64,000 bases of DNA from Enterococcus viikkiensis (GCF_005405345.1 NZ_BJDW01000001.1:124001-188000), one strand, 5' to 3'. Shown: positions 10,011-19,233, numbered from the stretch's first letter. Numbers and translations: made by a program. Notes: a model not told the origin generated them from the letters alone.

Positions 10011-11332
10011 CGAACAGCCTCCCTTTCCATTTGTTTGGCTTGCTTCATTGTTTGAACAAGTCTACGGCCTGCTGGACACACAAATGCACAGCAACCGCAC
10101 TCCATACAGGCTGAAACATTCAGCTTTCTCAACCCCTCTACATCCTTATTACGGGTACAACGTTCAATCTGCACCGGCAAAAGTGACATTGGACAAGCGG
10201 TGACACAGCTTCCGCAGCGAATGCAAGGAGATTCCTCCGGCAAACTTTGCGCCGCTGATAATATGGTAATCGCATTCGTTTGCTTCGTGATCGGTAAGTC
10301 CATTGAAAATTGGGCGACCCCCATCATCGGGCCTCCTAGAATTATTTTGCTAGGCTCGTCGACCAAGCCGCCGCAATAATCAATGACTTCGCCAATTGGC
10401 GTTCCAATCGGTACGACAACATTTTTAGGTTGGGCAACATTTCCATCTATGGTGATTCTTTTATGGGTCAAGGGCATGCCAATCTCGATATAACGCTGCA
10501 AAAGTGAAATCGTTGAGATATTCATAATCAAGCAGCCTACTTTAGACGGAAGTTTTCCTGGAGGTATTTTTCGACCAGTCGTGGCATAGACTAGCATTTT
10601 TTCTGCCCCTTGCGGATATAATGAAGGAATCTCCATTACGTCGATTGTCGGATCAAGCTCCGCCAGCTCATTCAAGTGATCACGCAGTCTTTTCAATCCT
10701 TTTGGTTTATTACGTTCAATCCCAATGACACCATGTCGAATATTCAAATACTTCATCACTAGTTGCATCCCAGATATAATTCGATCTGGATACTCCAAGC
10801 TTTCACGATAATCCGACGTAATAAAGGGTTCACATTCAGCGCCATTAATGACCAGCGTATCAATTGGCGTATCCTCTTTAACGGCAAGCTTTACATGCAT
10901 CGGAAAACCTGCACCCCCGATTCCAACGAGACCACTGTCGCGAGCGGCTTTCAACAACTCTTCTTTTGAATGAATCTCAACGGGGCGTGGTTCAGGAAAC
11001 TCTACCGGTAAGCCGTCACTTTTTAGATGGATTGCTTCACAGGTTTGTCCATTTGCCAGTAACACAGGTTTGATTCCTTTCACTTTGCCGGATACTGACG
11101 CATGGATCGGAGCGGATACAAACGCCTCTGAATCACCAATCACCTGACCAACAGTGACGACATCCCCTTTCTTTACTATCGGCTTACAGGGACCACCAAT
11201 ATGTTGTTGCATAGGGATCATCACAATTTCAGGAGGTTCCATATAAACGCTCTCGTATTCCGCGGTATTTTTATTATGCGGAACTTTGACGCCTCCTTTA
11301 AATTTTGCAATCGCTTTAACCAATGTATCCAT
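10007..11332 (-). CDS. rnfC: Rnf complex peripheral subunit RnfC (NADH/FMN and iron-sulfur)
   Basis: A 441-residue soluble subunit related to NuoF/NqrA. GGAGFP at 139-144 marks the flavin/NAD domain. Two [4Fe-4S] motifs follow near the C-terminus: CIRCGSCVTACP (Cys370-Cys380) and CMECGCCAFVCP (Cys409-Cys419). It is the NAD+-reducing site of the ferredoxin:NAD+ oxidoreductase, which pumps Na+ or H+. Length matches the clostridial-type RnfC without the long C-terminal repeats of proteobacteria. It is first in the operon; GGAGG lies 8 bp before the ATG. The promoter and operators are at 11485-11543. Confidence 0.96.
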   Translation of the reverse strand: MDTLVKAIAKFKGGVKVPHNKNTAEYESVYMEPPEIVMIPMQQHIGGPCKPIVKKGDVVTVGQVIGDSEAFVSAPIHASVSGKVKGIKPVLLANGQTCEAIHLKSDGLPVEFPEPRPVEIHSKEELLKAARDSGLVGIGGAGFPMHVKLAVKEDTPIDTLVINGAECEPFITSDYRESLEYPDRIISGMQLVMKYLNIRHGVIGIERNKPKGLKRLRDHLNELAELDPTIDVMEIPSLYPQGAEKMLVYATTGRKIPPGKLPSKVGCLIMNISTISLLQRYIEIGMPLTHKRITIDGNVAQPKNVVVPIGTPIGEVIDYCGGLVDEPSKIILGGPMMGVAQFSMDLPITKQTNAITILSAAQSLPEESPCIRCGSCVTACPMSLLPVQIERCTRNKDVEGLRKLNVSACMECGCCAFVCPAGRRLVQTMKQAKQMEREAVR

Positions 11333-11430
11333 GGACTATCCTCCCTTGTAATGTGAAGAAACAAACAATAGTGATTTTACTAGTGAATTAAATTCTATTT
11401 TATCTTTTAATATCAGTATTATTAATTGTG

Positions 11431-11465
11431 AAAATCATTTCTATCTACCTTTGAGAAATGATTTT
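11431..11465 (-). promoter_or_regulatory. 12-bp inverted repeat in the rnf leader
   Basis: Arms at 11431-11442 and 11454-11465 are perfect complements with an 11-nt spacer, 15-45 nt after the likely rnf transcription start. No T-run follows, so it is not a standard terminator; it could be an operator or a leader structure. Confidence 0.5.
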
Positions 11466-11484
11466 ACCCTCTCCATTATTTGTT

Positions 11485-11514
11485 ATTATACTCTTATATA
11501 AAGCGCTTTCACAA
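11485..11514 (-). promoter_or_regulatory. rnf operon promoter
   Basis: -35 TTGTGA (11509-11514), 18-bp spacer, -10 TATAAT (11485-11490). The transcript would have a leader of about 145 nt before rnfC. Confidence 0.7.
11497..11513 (-). promoter_or_regulatory. cre site (CcpA operator) over the rnf -35 region
   Basis: TGTGAAAGCGCTTTATA on the minus strand matches 13 of 14 positions of the TGWAARCGYTWNCW consensus. It covers the -35 box and spacer, a place where CcpA binding would repress. Confidence 0.7.
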
Positions 11515-11520
11515 TCGATT

Positions 11521-11543
11521 CTAGTGAGAATCGTTCTTACTAG
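11521..11543 (-). promoter_or_regulatory. Fur-like palindrome upstream of rnf
   Basis: A 10-bp inverted repeat with 3-bp centre and one mismatch. Its core, TGAGAATCGTTCTTA (11525-11539), is identical at 13 of 15 positions to the Fur-like box at the feoA promoter (36457-36471). Confidence 0.6.
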
Positions 11544-11643
11544 CATCAAAATCATCATGAAAATAAAAATAATTTGTATGATTCGCTCTTTCCACCCCTA
11601 TTGTTTGATAGTATCAAGGTGGTAAAAAATGAAAAGAGCAAAC

Positions 11644-11689
11644 AAAAAAAGTGTTTAGAAGATCGGCCTGCCGTCTTCTAAACACTTTT
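11644..11689 (-). terminator. Terminator of the wal operon
   Basis: An 18-bp stem with one bulged base, followed on the minus strand by T7, 10 bp after the walJ stop. Confidence 0.9.
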
Positions 11690-11698
11690 ATGACTATT

Positions 11699-12508
11699 TT
11701 AAATGGCAAATAATTCTGTGGCACTATCTGGATCCGTATCAAAGATTTGGAATTGATGATTGACACCAAGATCGTAACGGGTCAAGGTCTCTTCCATCGT
11801 CATATGAGCCAGTTCCTTCATATTATTCTCTCTACTTAAATGCCCTAAGTAGATTCGTTTGGTTCGATCTCCGAGAATATCTGTCATGACTAATGCTCCA
11901 TCATCGTTGGATAAATGTCCGCGATCTCCTAAGATGCGCTGTTTCAAGCTCCAAGGATACGCCCCCATCCGCAACATTTCTAAATCGTGATTGCTTTCGA
12001 CTAAGTAAGCATCTGCATCGCGAATTGTTCCTCGCAGATGTTCACTAGCATAGCCCGTATCCGTCAACATGACAAACGAATGACCATCCTTATAGAAACG
12101 GTAAAATTGTGGTGCTGCCGCATCATGAGACACGCCAAAACTTTCGATATCTAAGTCTCCGAAAGTCAAAACTTTTCCCATTTCAAAGATATGCTTCTGT
12201 TCAACATCAACTTTTCCAATTAAAGGAGCCATCGCTTCCCAGGTTTTTTCATTCGCATAAACAGGTAATTTATATTTTCTTGCTAAGACCCCAACGCCAT
12301 GAATATGGTCGCGGTGTTCGTGGGTAACTAAGATTGCATCCAGATCTTCCGGTTTTCGATCGACCTCTGCTAATAACGAAGTGATTTTCTTCCCGCTTAA
12401 ACCAGCATCTACCAAGATTCGCTTTTTCGGACTCTCGAGGTATAAAGAATTGCCGGTACTACCGCTTGCCAAGACACTGACATTGAAGGCCTGATTCATT
12501 TCTAACAT
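11699..12508 (-). CDS. walJ: WalJ/YycJ metallo-beta-lactamase-fold hydrolase
   Basis: A 269-residue metallo-beta-lactamase-fold protein. It shows SGSTGNSLYLE near the N-terminus, the metal motif THEHRDH (HxHxDH) near residue 64, and later histidines (SHDAA, LGHLS). YycJ is a cytosolic nuclease-like enzyme encoded with the WalRK system and linked to DNA-damage responses and cell-wall homeostasis. The start is set at MLEMNQAF, 11 bp after GAGAGG; an upstream frame extension lacks a ribosome site. It is the last gene of walRK-yycHIJ. No htrA gene follows, unlike in some Firmicutes. Confidence 0.93.
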   Translation of the reverse strand: MLEMNQAFNVSVLASGSTGNSLYLESPKKRILVDAGLSGKKITSLLAEVDRKPEDLDAILVTHEHRDHIHGVGVLARKYKLPVYANEKTWEAMAPLIGKVDVEQKHIFEMGKVLTFGDLDIESFGVSHDAAAPQFYRFYKDGHSFVMLTDTGYASEHLRGTIRDADAYLVESNHDLEMLRMGAYPWSLKQRILGDRGHLSNDDGALVMTDILGDRTKRIYLGHLSRENNMKELAHMTMEETLTRYDLGVNHQFQIFDTDPDSATELFAI

Positions 12509-12556
12509 GAGCAATTGGTCCTCTCTTTTAAAACTGTCCTCAGTATACAACCCTTT

Positions 12557-13402
12557 TTATGGATTTTCCACTTTTGGAACTAAATTATTTGTGATCACTT
12601 GATTGTTCAACGCATTGACCTTTTCGATCTGTGTCGTCTTATCCGCGGTTCTAATTTTGACAAACCAGACAGGCACATAAACATTTTTTTCTCGCACTTC
12701 CAAGGTTCTAAAATAGCCTAGATAGACATTCGTGATCGTGGATTTTGCTGGAATATTATTATTGATATACAAGGTATTCAAGATTTCCTTTTCTGAATAA
12801 AGCGCCATTTTTTCCCGTAATGGCTCGATCTCTTTCAACCGAGTTTGTGTATATTTCAAGACTTGTACTTCACCATCAGATTTTTCGACGTCTAAAATCA
12901 CCCGTGAAGTCTCATCCATAAAAGGAATTCCTTCATAAGACTGAGCCCCGACAATTTTAGCGAGCTCATCTTCCTTTTTCGAAATATCCGGTAAATAAGA
13001 ATATTGTTGGCCATCCATAATAACTGTGTTTTCCTGCATCAGTTGGTTAAAACTTTTCTGGGTCGTTTTTAAGTTAAACTCCCGATTTTGACTAGGATAA
13101 TACGTTAAAATTTTGTCAGAAACACTGGCTGTTTGTGCGATTGTTTGATTGGAAGGCTCCGATAATAATTTTTGGAAGTCATCTTGTTCAGCACTTAGAT
13201 AGTACCCTTCGCGATGTTCATCAGAGATTTTTTCCTTTAACTCGATGTCATCATTTTTTAGTCGATGTATGATATCTTCCCGCTGCTTTGAATTGGTGAC
13301 TAGGCTTTGCTCGTGTTGATTACTCCAGAAAATACTGAAAAGAAAAATATTCAATCCGATGAAAACGAAAAAGAAGATCCATTCAATTTTTCTAAAATCC
13401 AT
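12557..13402 (-). CDS. yycI: WalI/YycI, membrane modulator of WalK
   Basis: A 281-residue protein with one N-terminal membrane helix (about residues 7-27) and an extracytoplasmic YycI domain. In Bacillus and staphylococci YycI and YycH bind the sensor WalK through their helices and adjust its kinase activity. The ATG follows directly on the yycH stop (TAGATG), so translation is probably coupled. Sequence similarity in this family is low; the assignment rests on topology, length and position, which all fit. Confidence 0.92.
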   Translation of the reverse strand: MDFRKIEWIFFFVFIGLNIFLFSIFWSNQHEQSLVTNSKQREDIIHRLKNDDIELKEKISDEHREGYYLSAEQDDFQKLLSEPSNQTIAQTASVSDKILTYYPSQNREFNLKTTQKSFNQLMQENTVIMDGQQYSYLPDISKKEDELAKIVGAQSYEGIPFMDETSRVILDVEKSDGEVQVLKYTQTRLKEIEPLREKMALYSEKEILNTLYINNNIPAKSTITNVYLGYFRTLEVREKNVYVPVWFVKIRTADKTTQIEKVNALNNQVITNNLVPKVENP

Positions 13403-14716
13403 CTAGCTCGCCTCCGTTTCAAAATTACCTAGCATCATTTGATTTGCTGAATACCAGGTATCTTCATATTTGACGAACCATTCTGGAGTCAACGCAACTA
13501 GCTTATTCACTCCGTCGATATCTTGCCACGTATAGCCGATTATAAAACTGTTTATTTTACTTAAGTCGATCCCGGCTGCCGCTAAATTCGTTTCGATTTC
13601 TAAGGTACTTGGTAGTTCGACCTCTTCATCTGAAGGAATCGGAACTTGGACCGTATCCATGCTGGTTTCGATTTTGACTTGCGGTACCGTTGCTGTATTA
13701 GACGAATCAATCGTTACACTCATTTTCCCTTTGGAAGATTGGCTGAAGATCGGGTAGCCCTCAACGAAGATTCGATAATTTATTTTTCCATCATGGTGAT
13801 TGAAATAGCGCAAATTACCAACCGCCGTACCTAATCGACTGACATAATTAAAGGTCTGACTATAGATGCTCTCATCTTCTAAATCCTCTGGCAACTCACC
13901 TGTAAACGTGACCTGTCGTTTTTGCTCGTCCATCATGATCTCTTCGTGACCACTAACAAATGAGCGGGCCCCGCTCTCTTCTTCTTCCCCTTTTGCCTGA
14001 TCTGGATTTTGGAAAAAGGCATTCCGGAAAAGAGAGTACGATTGTGTTGTTAAAATATAGCTGTATTTTTTTAACCGAATCTGTTCTTTCGTCCGCAATA
14101 AACGAGGAATCAGTGAATTTTCTTCTGTCATCTCCAAATAGCGGATTTGATTTTTTTGATAAATTGTTTCTAAACTAGAAAAATCAGCTGAGATCGAGGC
14201 TTCATAAACCATATTTTTATGATAGTTCAAAAAGCGAATCTTTTTCTTTGAAAAATCGATTTGAATTTTCGAAAAAGAAATACTGTCCGCATCTTTCAAG
14301 GCCTTTAAACTGATGGGCATGTCGAAAACTTTGACGTACTCAGTCAGTGAAAAACCACCCTCATAATTCAATTCAATACCATGATCCAAACTGTAATAGC
14401 TTTGGATCGCTTCTTCACCTTCCGCCACTTGTTGCAGTTGACCAAAGGTACTTTCAGTCAGTCGAGCTTGAGTTGTCGCCAATAGATTCTCACTACTCGT
14501 CTGATATTTTCCATCTGCCAAATCCCAAATCCCTCGAATCGGTAAAAAAGCATCCGTCGCTTTCGCGTAGTTTTGATCATTTTTCACAGCTTGCTTACTA
14601 GTATTCACCTCGGCAATTTTAGCGGTAGGGCTGAGCCAGATAGCATAAGTCAAAGCCAAACTGATTAAGATCAACAGGAGAAGGGCTACGCGAATGATTT
14701 TTTCTGATAGTTTCAT
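13403..14716 (-). CDS. yycH: WalH/YycH, membrane modulator of WalK
   Basis: A 437-residue protein: N-terminal membrane helix (about residues 8-28), then a long extracytoplasmic YycH domain. It acts with YycI on WalK. The start is the ATG at 14714-14716, which overlaps the walK stop (ATGA) and follows GGAGG by 10 bp; a TTG two codons upstream is rejected. Function rests on synteny and topology, as the family is divergent. Confidence 0.93.
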   Translation of the reverse strand: MKLSEKIIRVALLLLILISLALTYAIWLSPTAKIAEVNTSKQAVKNDQNYAKATDAFLPIRGIWDLADGKYQTSSENLLATTQARLTESTFGQLQQVAEGEEAIQSYYSLDHGIELNYEGGFSLTEYVKVFDMPISLKALKDADSISFSKIQIDFSKKKIRFLNYHKNMVYEASISADFSSLETIYQKNQIRYLEMTEENSLIPRLLRTKEQIRLKKYSYILTTQSYSLFRNAFFQNPDQAKGEEEESGARSFVSGHEEIMMDEQKRQVTFTGELPEDLEDESIYSQTFNYVSRLGTAVGNLRYFNHHDGKINYRIFVEGYPIFSQSSKGKMSVTIDSSNTATVPQVKIETSMDTVQVPIPSDEEVELPSTLEIETNLAAAGIDLSKINSFIIGYTWQDIDGVNKLVALTPEWFVKYEDTWYSANQMMLGNFETEAS

Positions 14717-16542
14717 TCCCAAATATCCTCCTCATAAGGTTCATACGGTAAAGAAATATAGAAGGTTGAGCCTTTTCCTTCCACACTTTCAACCCAAATC
14801 TGCCCTTGGTGAGCTTTCATCACTTCTTTTGAGATTGCTAACCCCAGGCCGGTTCCTCCTTGTTTCCGCGCTCTTGCCTTATCGACTCGATAGAAACGTT
14901 CGAAGACTTTTTCCAAATCTTTTTTTGGAATCCCTAGTCCTTCATCCGAAATCCCCAAAACAACGTTGTTATGGGTTTCCATCAAATGAACTTCAATCTT
15001 CCCACCATCTGGTGAATACTTAATGGCATTATTCATAATATTATCGATGACCTGCATGATCTTGTCGGTATCAATTTCTACCCATAAGTCACGTTCCGTA
15101 AATTCGCGAATAATTCGATATTTTTTCTCTTGACTTGTTACCATCATGTCAAAGCGATCCAAAATATAATCGACGAGCTCATTGAAGTTGACTAATTCCA
15201 AATCCATTTGTTGTGCACCGGAATCCATCCGAGAAAGATTCAATAGATCATTGATCATCCGAATCATCCGGTCAGTCTCCCCTAAAGTCACACGAATAAA
15301 ATCAGGCGCGATCTGTTCATCTTGCCAAGCCCCTTCTTCTAATGCCTCCAGATAACTCCGCACACTCGTTAATGGGGTCCGTAATTCATGAGAGACATTC
15401 GATACGAAATGACGCCGCTCCTCGGCCGTCTTCTCCTGTTCAGTAACATCATGTAAAACGACAACTAATCCACTAATAAAGCCTGATTCACGACGAATCA
15501 TCGCGAAATCAGAACGCAAGGTCATACGGTCTTCATCCGCGTCAGATTTAGAACGGTTAATTAAAATCTCTTCTGGGGTCTCCAGTAATTTCCGCAAAGT
15601 ATATTCTTCATCTAGCTCCAACAAAGTCAAAATCGATTGACCAATCGCTGACTCACTCGTGATATCTAATAAAGACAGAGCCATCTCGTTGATCGTAATG
15701 ACCTTGCCTCGACGATCCGTGGCAATAACTCCGTCAGTCATGTGGGTCAATACGCTGTCCAAGCGATTCCGCTCGGCTTCCATCGTATCTTGAGCGTCTT
15801 CGATTCGATCGGATAATTTGTTAAAGGTCTCTGCTAATTGGCTTAATTCATCATGCCCATGGACTTCAACCTTTTCAGAGTAGTCCCCTTGGGCGATTCG
15901 AACGGCCTGCTTCTGCATCTCTTTGATTGGCTTGGTAATCGATCGAGCGACTAATAAAGCCACTACGATGGAAATCAAACCAGCGATCATCGAGGCGGTA
16001 AAAAAGATCAACGCAGTGTTACTGATCTCGGTATATTTTTGTTCAATGTCGCTCTTAACATAAAGAGCCCCGATCACAGCCGAATCGCCGGTCGGGGACT
16101 GAATAGGTTGGACATTGATATATACCCGTTTATTATTGTCATCAAGCGTTACATATTGTTTCATTGAAAAATCATCGATATCGCTGTACTCATTTTTTTT
16201 ACCGACAATCGAATCCTTTTGCCCCACATCATTCGTGGCTAGAACAATTCCCTTATCATCAACGACCCACATATCAGTAATATCAGAAGCATTGTTGTTC
16301 TCAATAATGCGCTGAATTTGATCGGATTCATTGTCACTATCTTCTGTCATGGTGGCACCTAATGTCGTACTCAAATTAGCCACTCGTTGATTCATGTCTT
16401 TGGTAAAGGTATCGATCGTTGATTTTTCAAGTCCACGAATAAAATACGCGCCGATGATTTCAATCGAAATCAACAAGATTAAGATAAAGGAAAAAGCAAT
16501 CTTGAAATTGACCGATCGATAAAAACGGACTTTTTTTTCCAT
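14713..16542 (-). CDS. walK: Sensor histidine kinase WalK (YycG/VicK)
   Basis: A 609-residue kinase. Order: membrane helix (about 14-36), extracytoplasmic sensor of about 140 residues, second helix (about 176-199), HAMP (200-252), PAS (257-370), HisKA with His385 in SHELRTPL, then HATPase with NNAIKYSP, DEGLGIP and GTGLGLAIS. It autophosphorylates and passes phosphate to WalR, the essential regulator of peptidoglycan hydrolases. The gene starts 2 bp after walR. Two helices and a full extracellular PAS-like domain distinguish it from the one-helix streptococcal VicK. Confidence 0.98.
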   Translation of the reverse strand: MEKKVRFYRSVNFKIAFSFILILLISIEIIGAYFIRGLEKSTIDTFTKDMNQRVANLSTTLGATMTEDSDNESDQIQRIIENNNASDITDMWVVDDKGIVLATNDVGQKDSIVGKKNEYSDIDDFSMKQYVTLDDNNKRVYINVQPIQSPTGDSAVIGALYVKSDIEQKYTEISNTALIFFTASMIAGLISIVVALLVARSITKPIKEMQKQAVRIAQGDYSEKVEVHGHDELSQLAETFNKLSDRIEDAQDTMEAERNRLDSVLTHMTDGVIATDRRGKVITINEMALSLLDITSESAIGQSILTLLELDEEYTLRKLLETPEEILINRSKSDADEDRMTLRSDFAMIRRESGFISGLVVVLHDVTEQEKTAEERRHFVSNVSHELRTPLTSVRSYLEALEEGAWQDEQIAPDFIRVTLGETDRMIRMINDLLNLSRMDSGAQQMDLELVNFNELVDYILDRFDMMVTSQEKKYRIIREFTERDLWVEIDTDKIMQVIDNIMNNAIKYSPDGGKIEVHLMETHNNVVLGISDEGLGIPKKDLEKVFERFYRVDKARARKQGGTGLGLAISKEVMKAHQGQIWVESVEGKGSTFYISLPYEPYEEDIWE

Positions 16543-16544
16543 AA

Positions 16545-17249
16545 TTACTCCTGTTCAGGGTTGCGTAGATAATAGCCTACGCCACGTCGTGTTACTAAAT
16601 AAGTTGGATGACTTGGGTTGTCTTCGATTTTTTCGCGGAGACGACGAACCGTCACGTCCACGGTACGGACATCTCCAAAATAATCGTAGCCCCAAACCGT
16701 CTGCAATAAATGTTCACGGGTCATTACTTGCCCGATATGCTTCGCTAAATAATGCAATAATTCAAACTCCCGGTGAGTCAGTTCAATGGTCTGACCACGC
16801 TTTGTTACCATGTAAGCATCGGGATGGATCGTCAAATCACCAATCGTCAAATCGCTTTGAGTCGTTGATTCTTCCTCCTTCGGTGCTTGGCCGCCGCGTC
16901 TTAGGTTGGCTTTCACCCGTGCAACTAATTCACGATTAGAAAAAGGTTTCGTTACATAATCATCGGCGCCTAGTTCCAAGCCTAAAACCTTATCGATTTC
17001 AGAATCTTTAGCTGTCACCATAATGATCGGCATCTCATGGGTCTTGCGTACTTCACGAGCCACTTCCAAACCATCTTTTTTAGGCAGCATTAGATCCAAT
17101 AAAATCAAATCTGGATTGACTTCTTCGACTTTTTCCAAGGCCTCTTCACCATCAAACGCAGTAAAGACTTCATAGCCTTCTTTGGTTAAATTAAATTTTA
17201 CGATCTCCGAGATCGGTTTTTCATCGTCTACAACTAGAATCTTTTTCAC
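16545..17249 (-). CDS. walR: Response regulator WalR (YycF/VicR)
   Basis: A 234-residue OmpR-family regulator: receiver domain with phospho-acceptor Asp52 (LILLDLMLP) and the K of TAKDSEIDK near residue 100. A winged-helix DNA-binding domain follows, with [12 protein letters not shown] and [13 protein letters not shown]. It controls cell-wall metabolism genes. It begins with GTG, preceded by GAGGTGA. It is first in the wal operon; a TATAAT lies about 45 bp upstream. Confidence 0.98.
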   Translation of the reverse strand: MKKILVVDDEKPISEIVKFNLTKEGYEVFTAFDGEEALEKVEEVNPDLILLDLMLPKKDGLEVAREVRKTHEMPIIMVTAKDSEIDKVLGLELGADDYVTKPFSNRELVARVKANLRRGGQAPKEEESTTQSDLTIGDLTIHPDAYMVTKRGQTIELTHREFELLHYLAKHIGQVMTREHLLQTVWGYDYFGDVRTVDVTVRRLREKIEDNPSHPTYLVTRRGVGYYLRNPEQE

Positions 17250-17590
17250 TAAGAGTCACCTCATACCTTCATAGGATTGTATGTACGCTTTACTATTATA
17301 CAATAATTTCAATAGCGTTTCATCTTTTCAATTAGATGACCATTTATTTACAGGGTTTTAAGGGAGAAAAAAAGAAAAGTTTAATAAACACCTGCTCGTA
17401 TTGAAAAAGATGCTAAGAATAATTCCATCACTAAGCCGTTTGTTTGCTTTCGAGGCTGTTAATTTTTGTAAGTTTGAGCACGCAAAAATACGTCTATTCA
17501 GATTGAAATTGCACCATAATCAGAATAGACGTATTACGTTTCAGATTAATAGTTCACAAACATTCTTGAACAAAGCCGCATCCTTAATAG
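17250..17590 (-). promoter_or_regulatory. Intergenic region with walR promoter
   Basis: A 341-bp gap. A -10 box TATAAT is at 17295-17300; the -35 is weak (TGAAAC-like). The degV terminator lies at 17482-17535. No gene is seen in the remaining AT-rich sequence. Confidence 0.5.
17482..17535 (-). terminator. Terminator of the DUF1836-degV unit
   Basis: An 18-bp stem (17487-17504 with 17518-17535, one mismatch), 13-nt loop, followed on the minus strand by TTTTTG. Confidence 0.7.
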
Positions 17591-18445
17591 TTAATCCAGC
17601 ACTTGGCACACGACGCCTAATGAACCTGGACCAGTATGAACTGACAGTGCCGGTGAAACTTTTCCAAAGTAAATATTTTCAGCAGTCGGAAATAATTCCT
17701 GTAGCCGCTGACGCATTTTTTCCGCTGTTTCCATTGCATCTGCTTGAGTAATGGCCAAATTGAACCGTTTGTGGGTGCCGATTTGCTCTTTGACTAATTG
17801 GATCGTCTTATCAATACTTTTGTTTAATCCCCGCACTTTGGCAACCGTATAATAAATACCTTCTGGGTTGCAAGAAATAATTGGTTTTAATTTCAAGGCG
17901 CTCCCTAGTAATGAAGCAACTAGCCCAATTCTCCCACCTTTTTGCAAGTATTCTAAGGTATCTACATTGAAATAGATCTTAGTAGTAGGAATCTTGCTTT
18001 CCACTTCTTGAATAACCTCAGCAAATGATTTTCCTAGCTTCACTAAATCCCCAGCGTAAATCGCCAAGATTCCTGCACCAATCCCAACATTTTTCGTATC
18101 AATTGATTGGAAAGTCAATCCTTCATAATGTTCTCCTAAAACACGTAGCGCATTATACGTACCACTTAATCCACTGGAAATCGTCACAATGATCACATGA
18201 GTATAGCCTTCTGCTTTGATTTGGTCGAAGACTTCATGGATTAATTCGCCGTCGGGTAAAGAAGTTGTTGGCAGTTCTTTTTTAATCAAAGGAAAAATCG
18301 TATCGGAGCTGATATCCACCCCATCCTTATATTCTCGATCACTAAAAATAATTCGTAACGGCACCATAAAGAATGGACCACTATCCACGACTTCCTTCGG
18401 TACATCTGTTCCCGAATCAACTAAAATCGCAATTTTCTCATTCAT
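17591..18445 (-). CDS. DegV family fatty-acid-binding protein (FakB-like)
   Basis: A 284-residue DegV protein: opening ILVDSGTDVP, a central TISSGLSGTYN near residue 92, and SVHTGPGSLG near the C-terminus. Members bind one fatty acid and present it to the kinase FakA for phosphorylation before phospholipid synthesis. FakA is not in the window. The start overlaps the end of the DUF1836 gene by 8 bp, so the two are one transcript. Which fatty acid it binds cannot be told. Confidence 0.93.
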   Translation of the reverse strand: MNEKIAILVDSGTDVPKEVVDSGPFFMVPLRIIFSDREYKDGVDISSDTIFPLIKKELPTTSLPDGELIHEVFDQIKAEGYTHVIIVTISSGLSGTYNALRVLGEHYEGLTFQSIDTKNVGIGAGILAIYAGDLVKLGKSFAEVIQEVESKIPTTKIYFNVDTLEYLQKGGRIGLVASLLGSALKLKPIISCNPEGIYYTVAKVRGLNKSIDKTIQLVKEQIGTHKRFNLAITQADAMETAEKMRQRLQELFPTAENIYFGKVSPALSVHTGPGSLGVVCQVLD

Positions 18446-18986
18446 TCTTTTCGCCCTCCTGTTCTTTATCTAATTGGATAATTTTTTCGGTTAACATTTT
18501 TTGGGTGAAGGAAGCAACAGCGCCTTCCATCGCCAAATAATAAAAATCGTTACTAGTTCTCGTTAAGCTGACCTCTTCGCCTAAAACGATTTTGGTGATT
18601 TGTAACAACTTTTCTTCCTGAACAATGCAAAAATTGTTGTACGCCTCTTGTGGTTCATATATAGCCAACTGCATCTGAATCAGCTCGTTGATATTAGGAA
18701 TTGAGAACACCTGCTTTAATAAGGTAATCGCTATCAAATAGGCTAAGTGATTGCGATTATACCGCTTTTTAACAGGTGGCGGGACTAATTTATGTTTAAC
18801 ATAGTTATTGACCATCGCGCTTGATAACAACGGATGCTTCTCGTCTTCAATCAGTGGCGACAAATAACGATCAACAATTGTGATCACTTGATCCATATAC
18901 AATTCTAATTCCGGTAACTCATCCCAGCGAGGTAGTTGAATTAATTTTAACTCCTCTGCCCAAGCTTTGAGTTTGGTTTCTTCCAT
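18438..18986 (-). CDS. DUF1836 domain protein
   Basis: A 182-residue soluble, mostly helical protein matching DUF1836: opening region LPRWDELPELELYMDQV, the VNNYVKHKLVPPP stretch near residue 60, and YNRNHLAYLIAITLLKQV near residue 80. That central segment resembles a MerR-type winged helix, so DNA binding is possible but unproven. It overlaps degV by 8 bp, and the pairing suggests a shared role in lipid or membrane sensing. GGAG precedes the ATG. Confidence 0.8.
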   Translation of the reverse strand: MEETKLKAWAEELKLIQLPRWDELPELELYMDQVITIVDRYLSPLIEDEKHPLLSSAMVNNYVKHKLVPPPVKKRYNRNHLAYLIAITLLKQVFSIPNINELIQMQLAIYEPQEAYNNFCIVQEEKLLQITKIVLGEEVSLTRTSNDFYYLAMEGAVASFTQKMLTEKIIQLDKEQEGEKNE

Positions 18987-19097
18987 GAATGTCCAACTCC
19001 TTTCATTCCTATTCTAACAAAATCATCATAATTATACAACATAGTTTCAAAAACGAGATAATTGAATGGCTTTCATAAAAAAATTTAGTTTTTCTTC

Positions 19098-19126
19098 TTG
19101 CATTTTTATTTTCTCAGTGCTAACAT
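19098..19126 (+). promoter_or_regulatory. tRNA-Lys promoter
   Basis: -35 TTGCAT (19098-19103), 17-bp spacer, -10 TAACAT (19121-19126), 17 bp before the tRNA. Confidence 0.7.
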
Positions 19127-19143
19127 ATGAAAGTACTTTGTTT

Positions 19144-19216
<73 letters not shown>

Positions 19217-19233
19217 TTGGGTGCCAAACCCAC

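Noticed and set aside
11497-11516. Possible Rex operator at the rnf promoter
   Set aside because: Only the left half (TTGTGAAA) fits; the right half does not match TTTCACAA. The cre reading is far better.
11629-11658. Nine-codon frame with an AGGTGG upstream, next to the wal terminator
   Set aside because: It runs into the terminator stem of the opposite strand and has no promoter of its own; likely chance.
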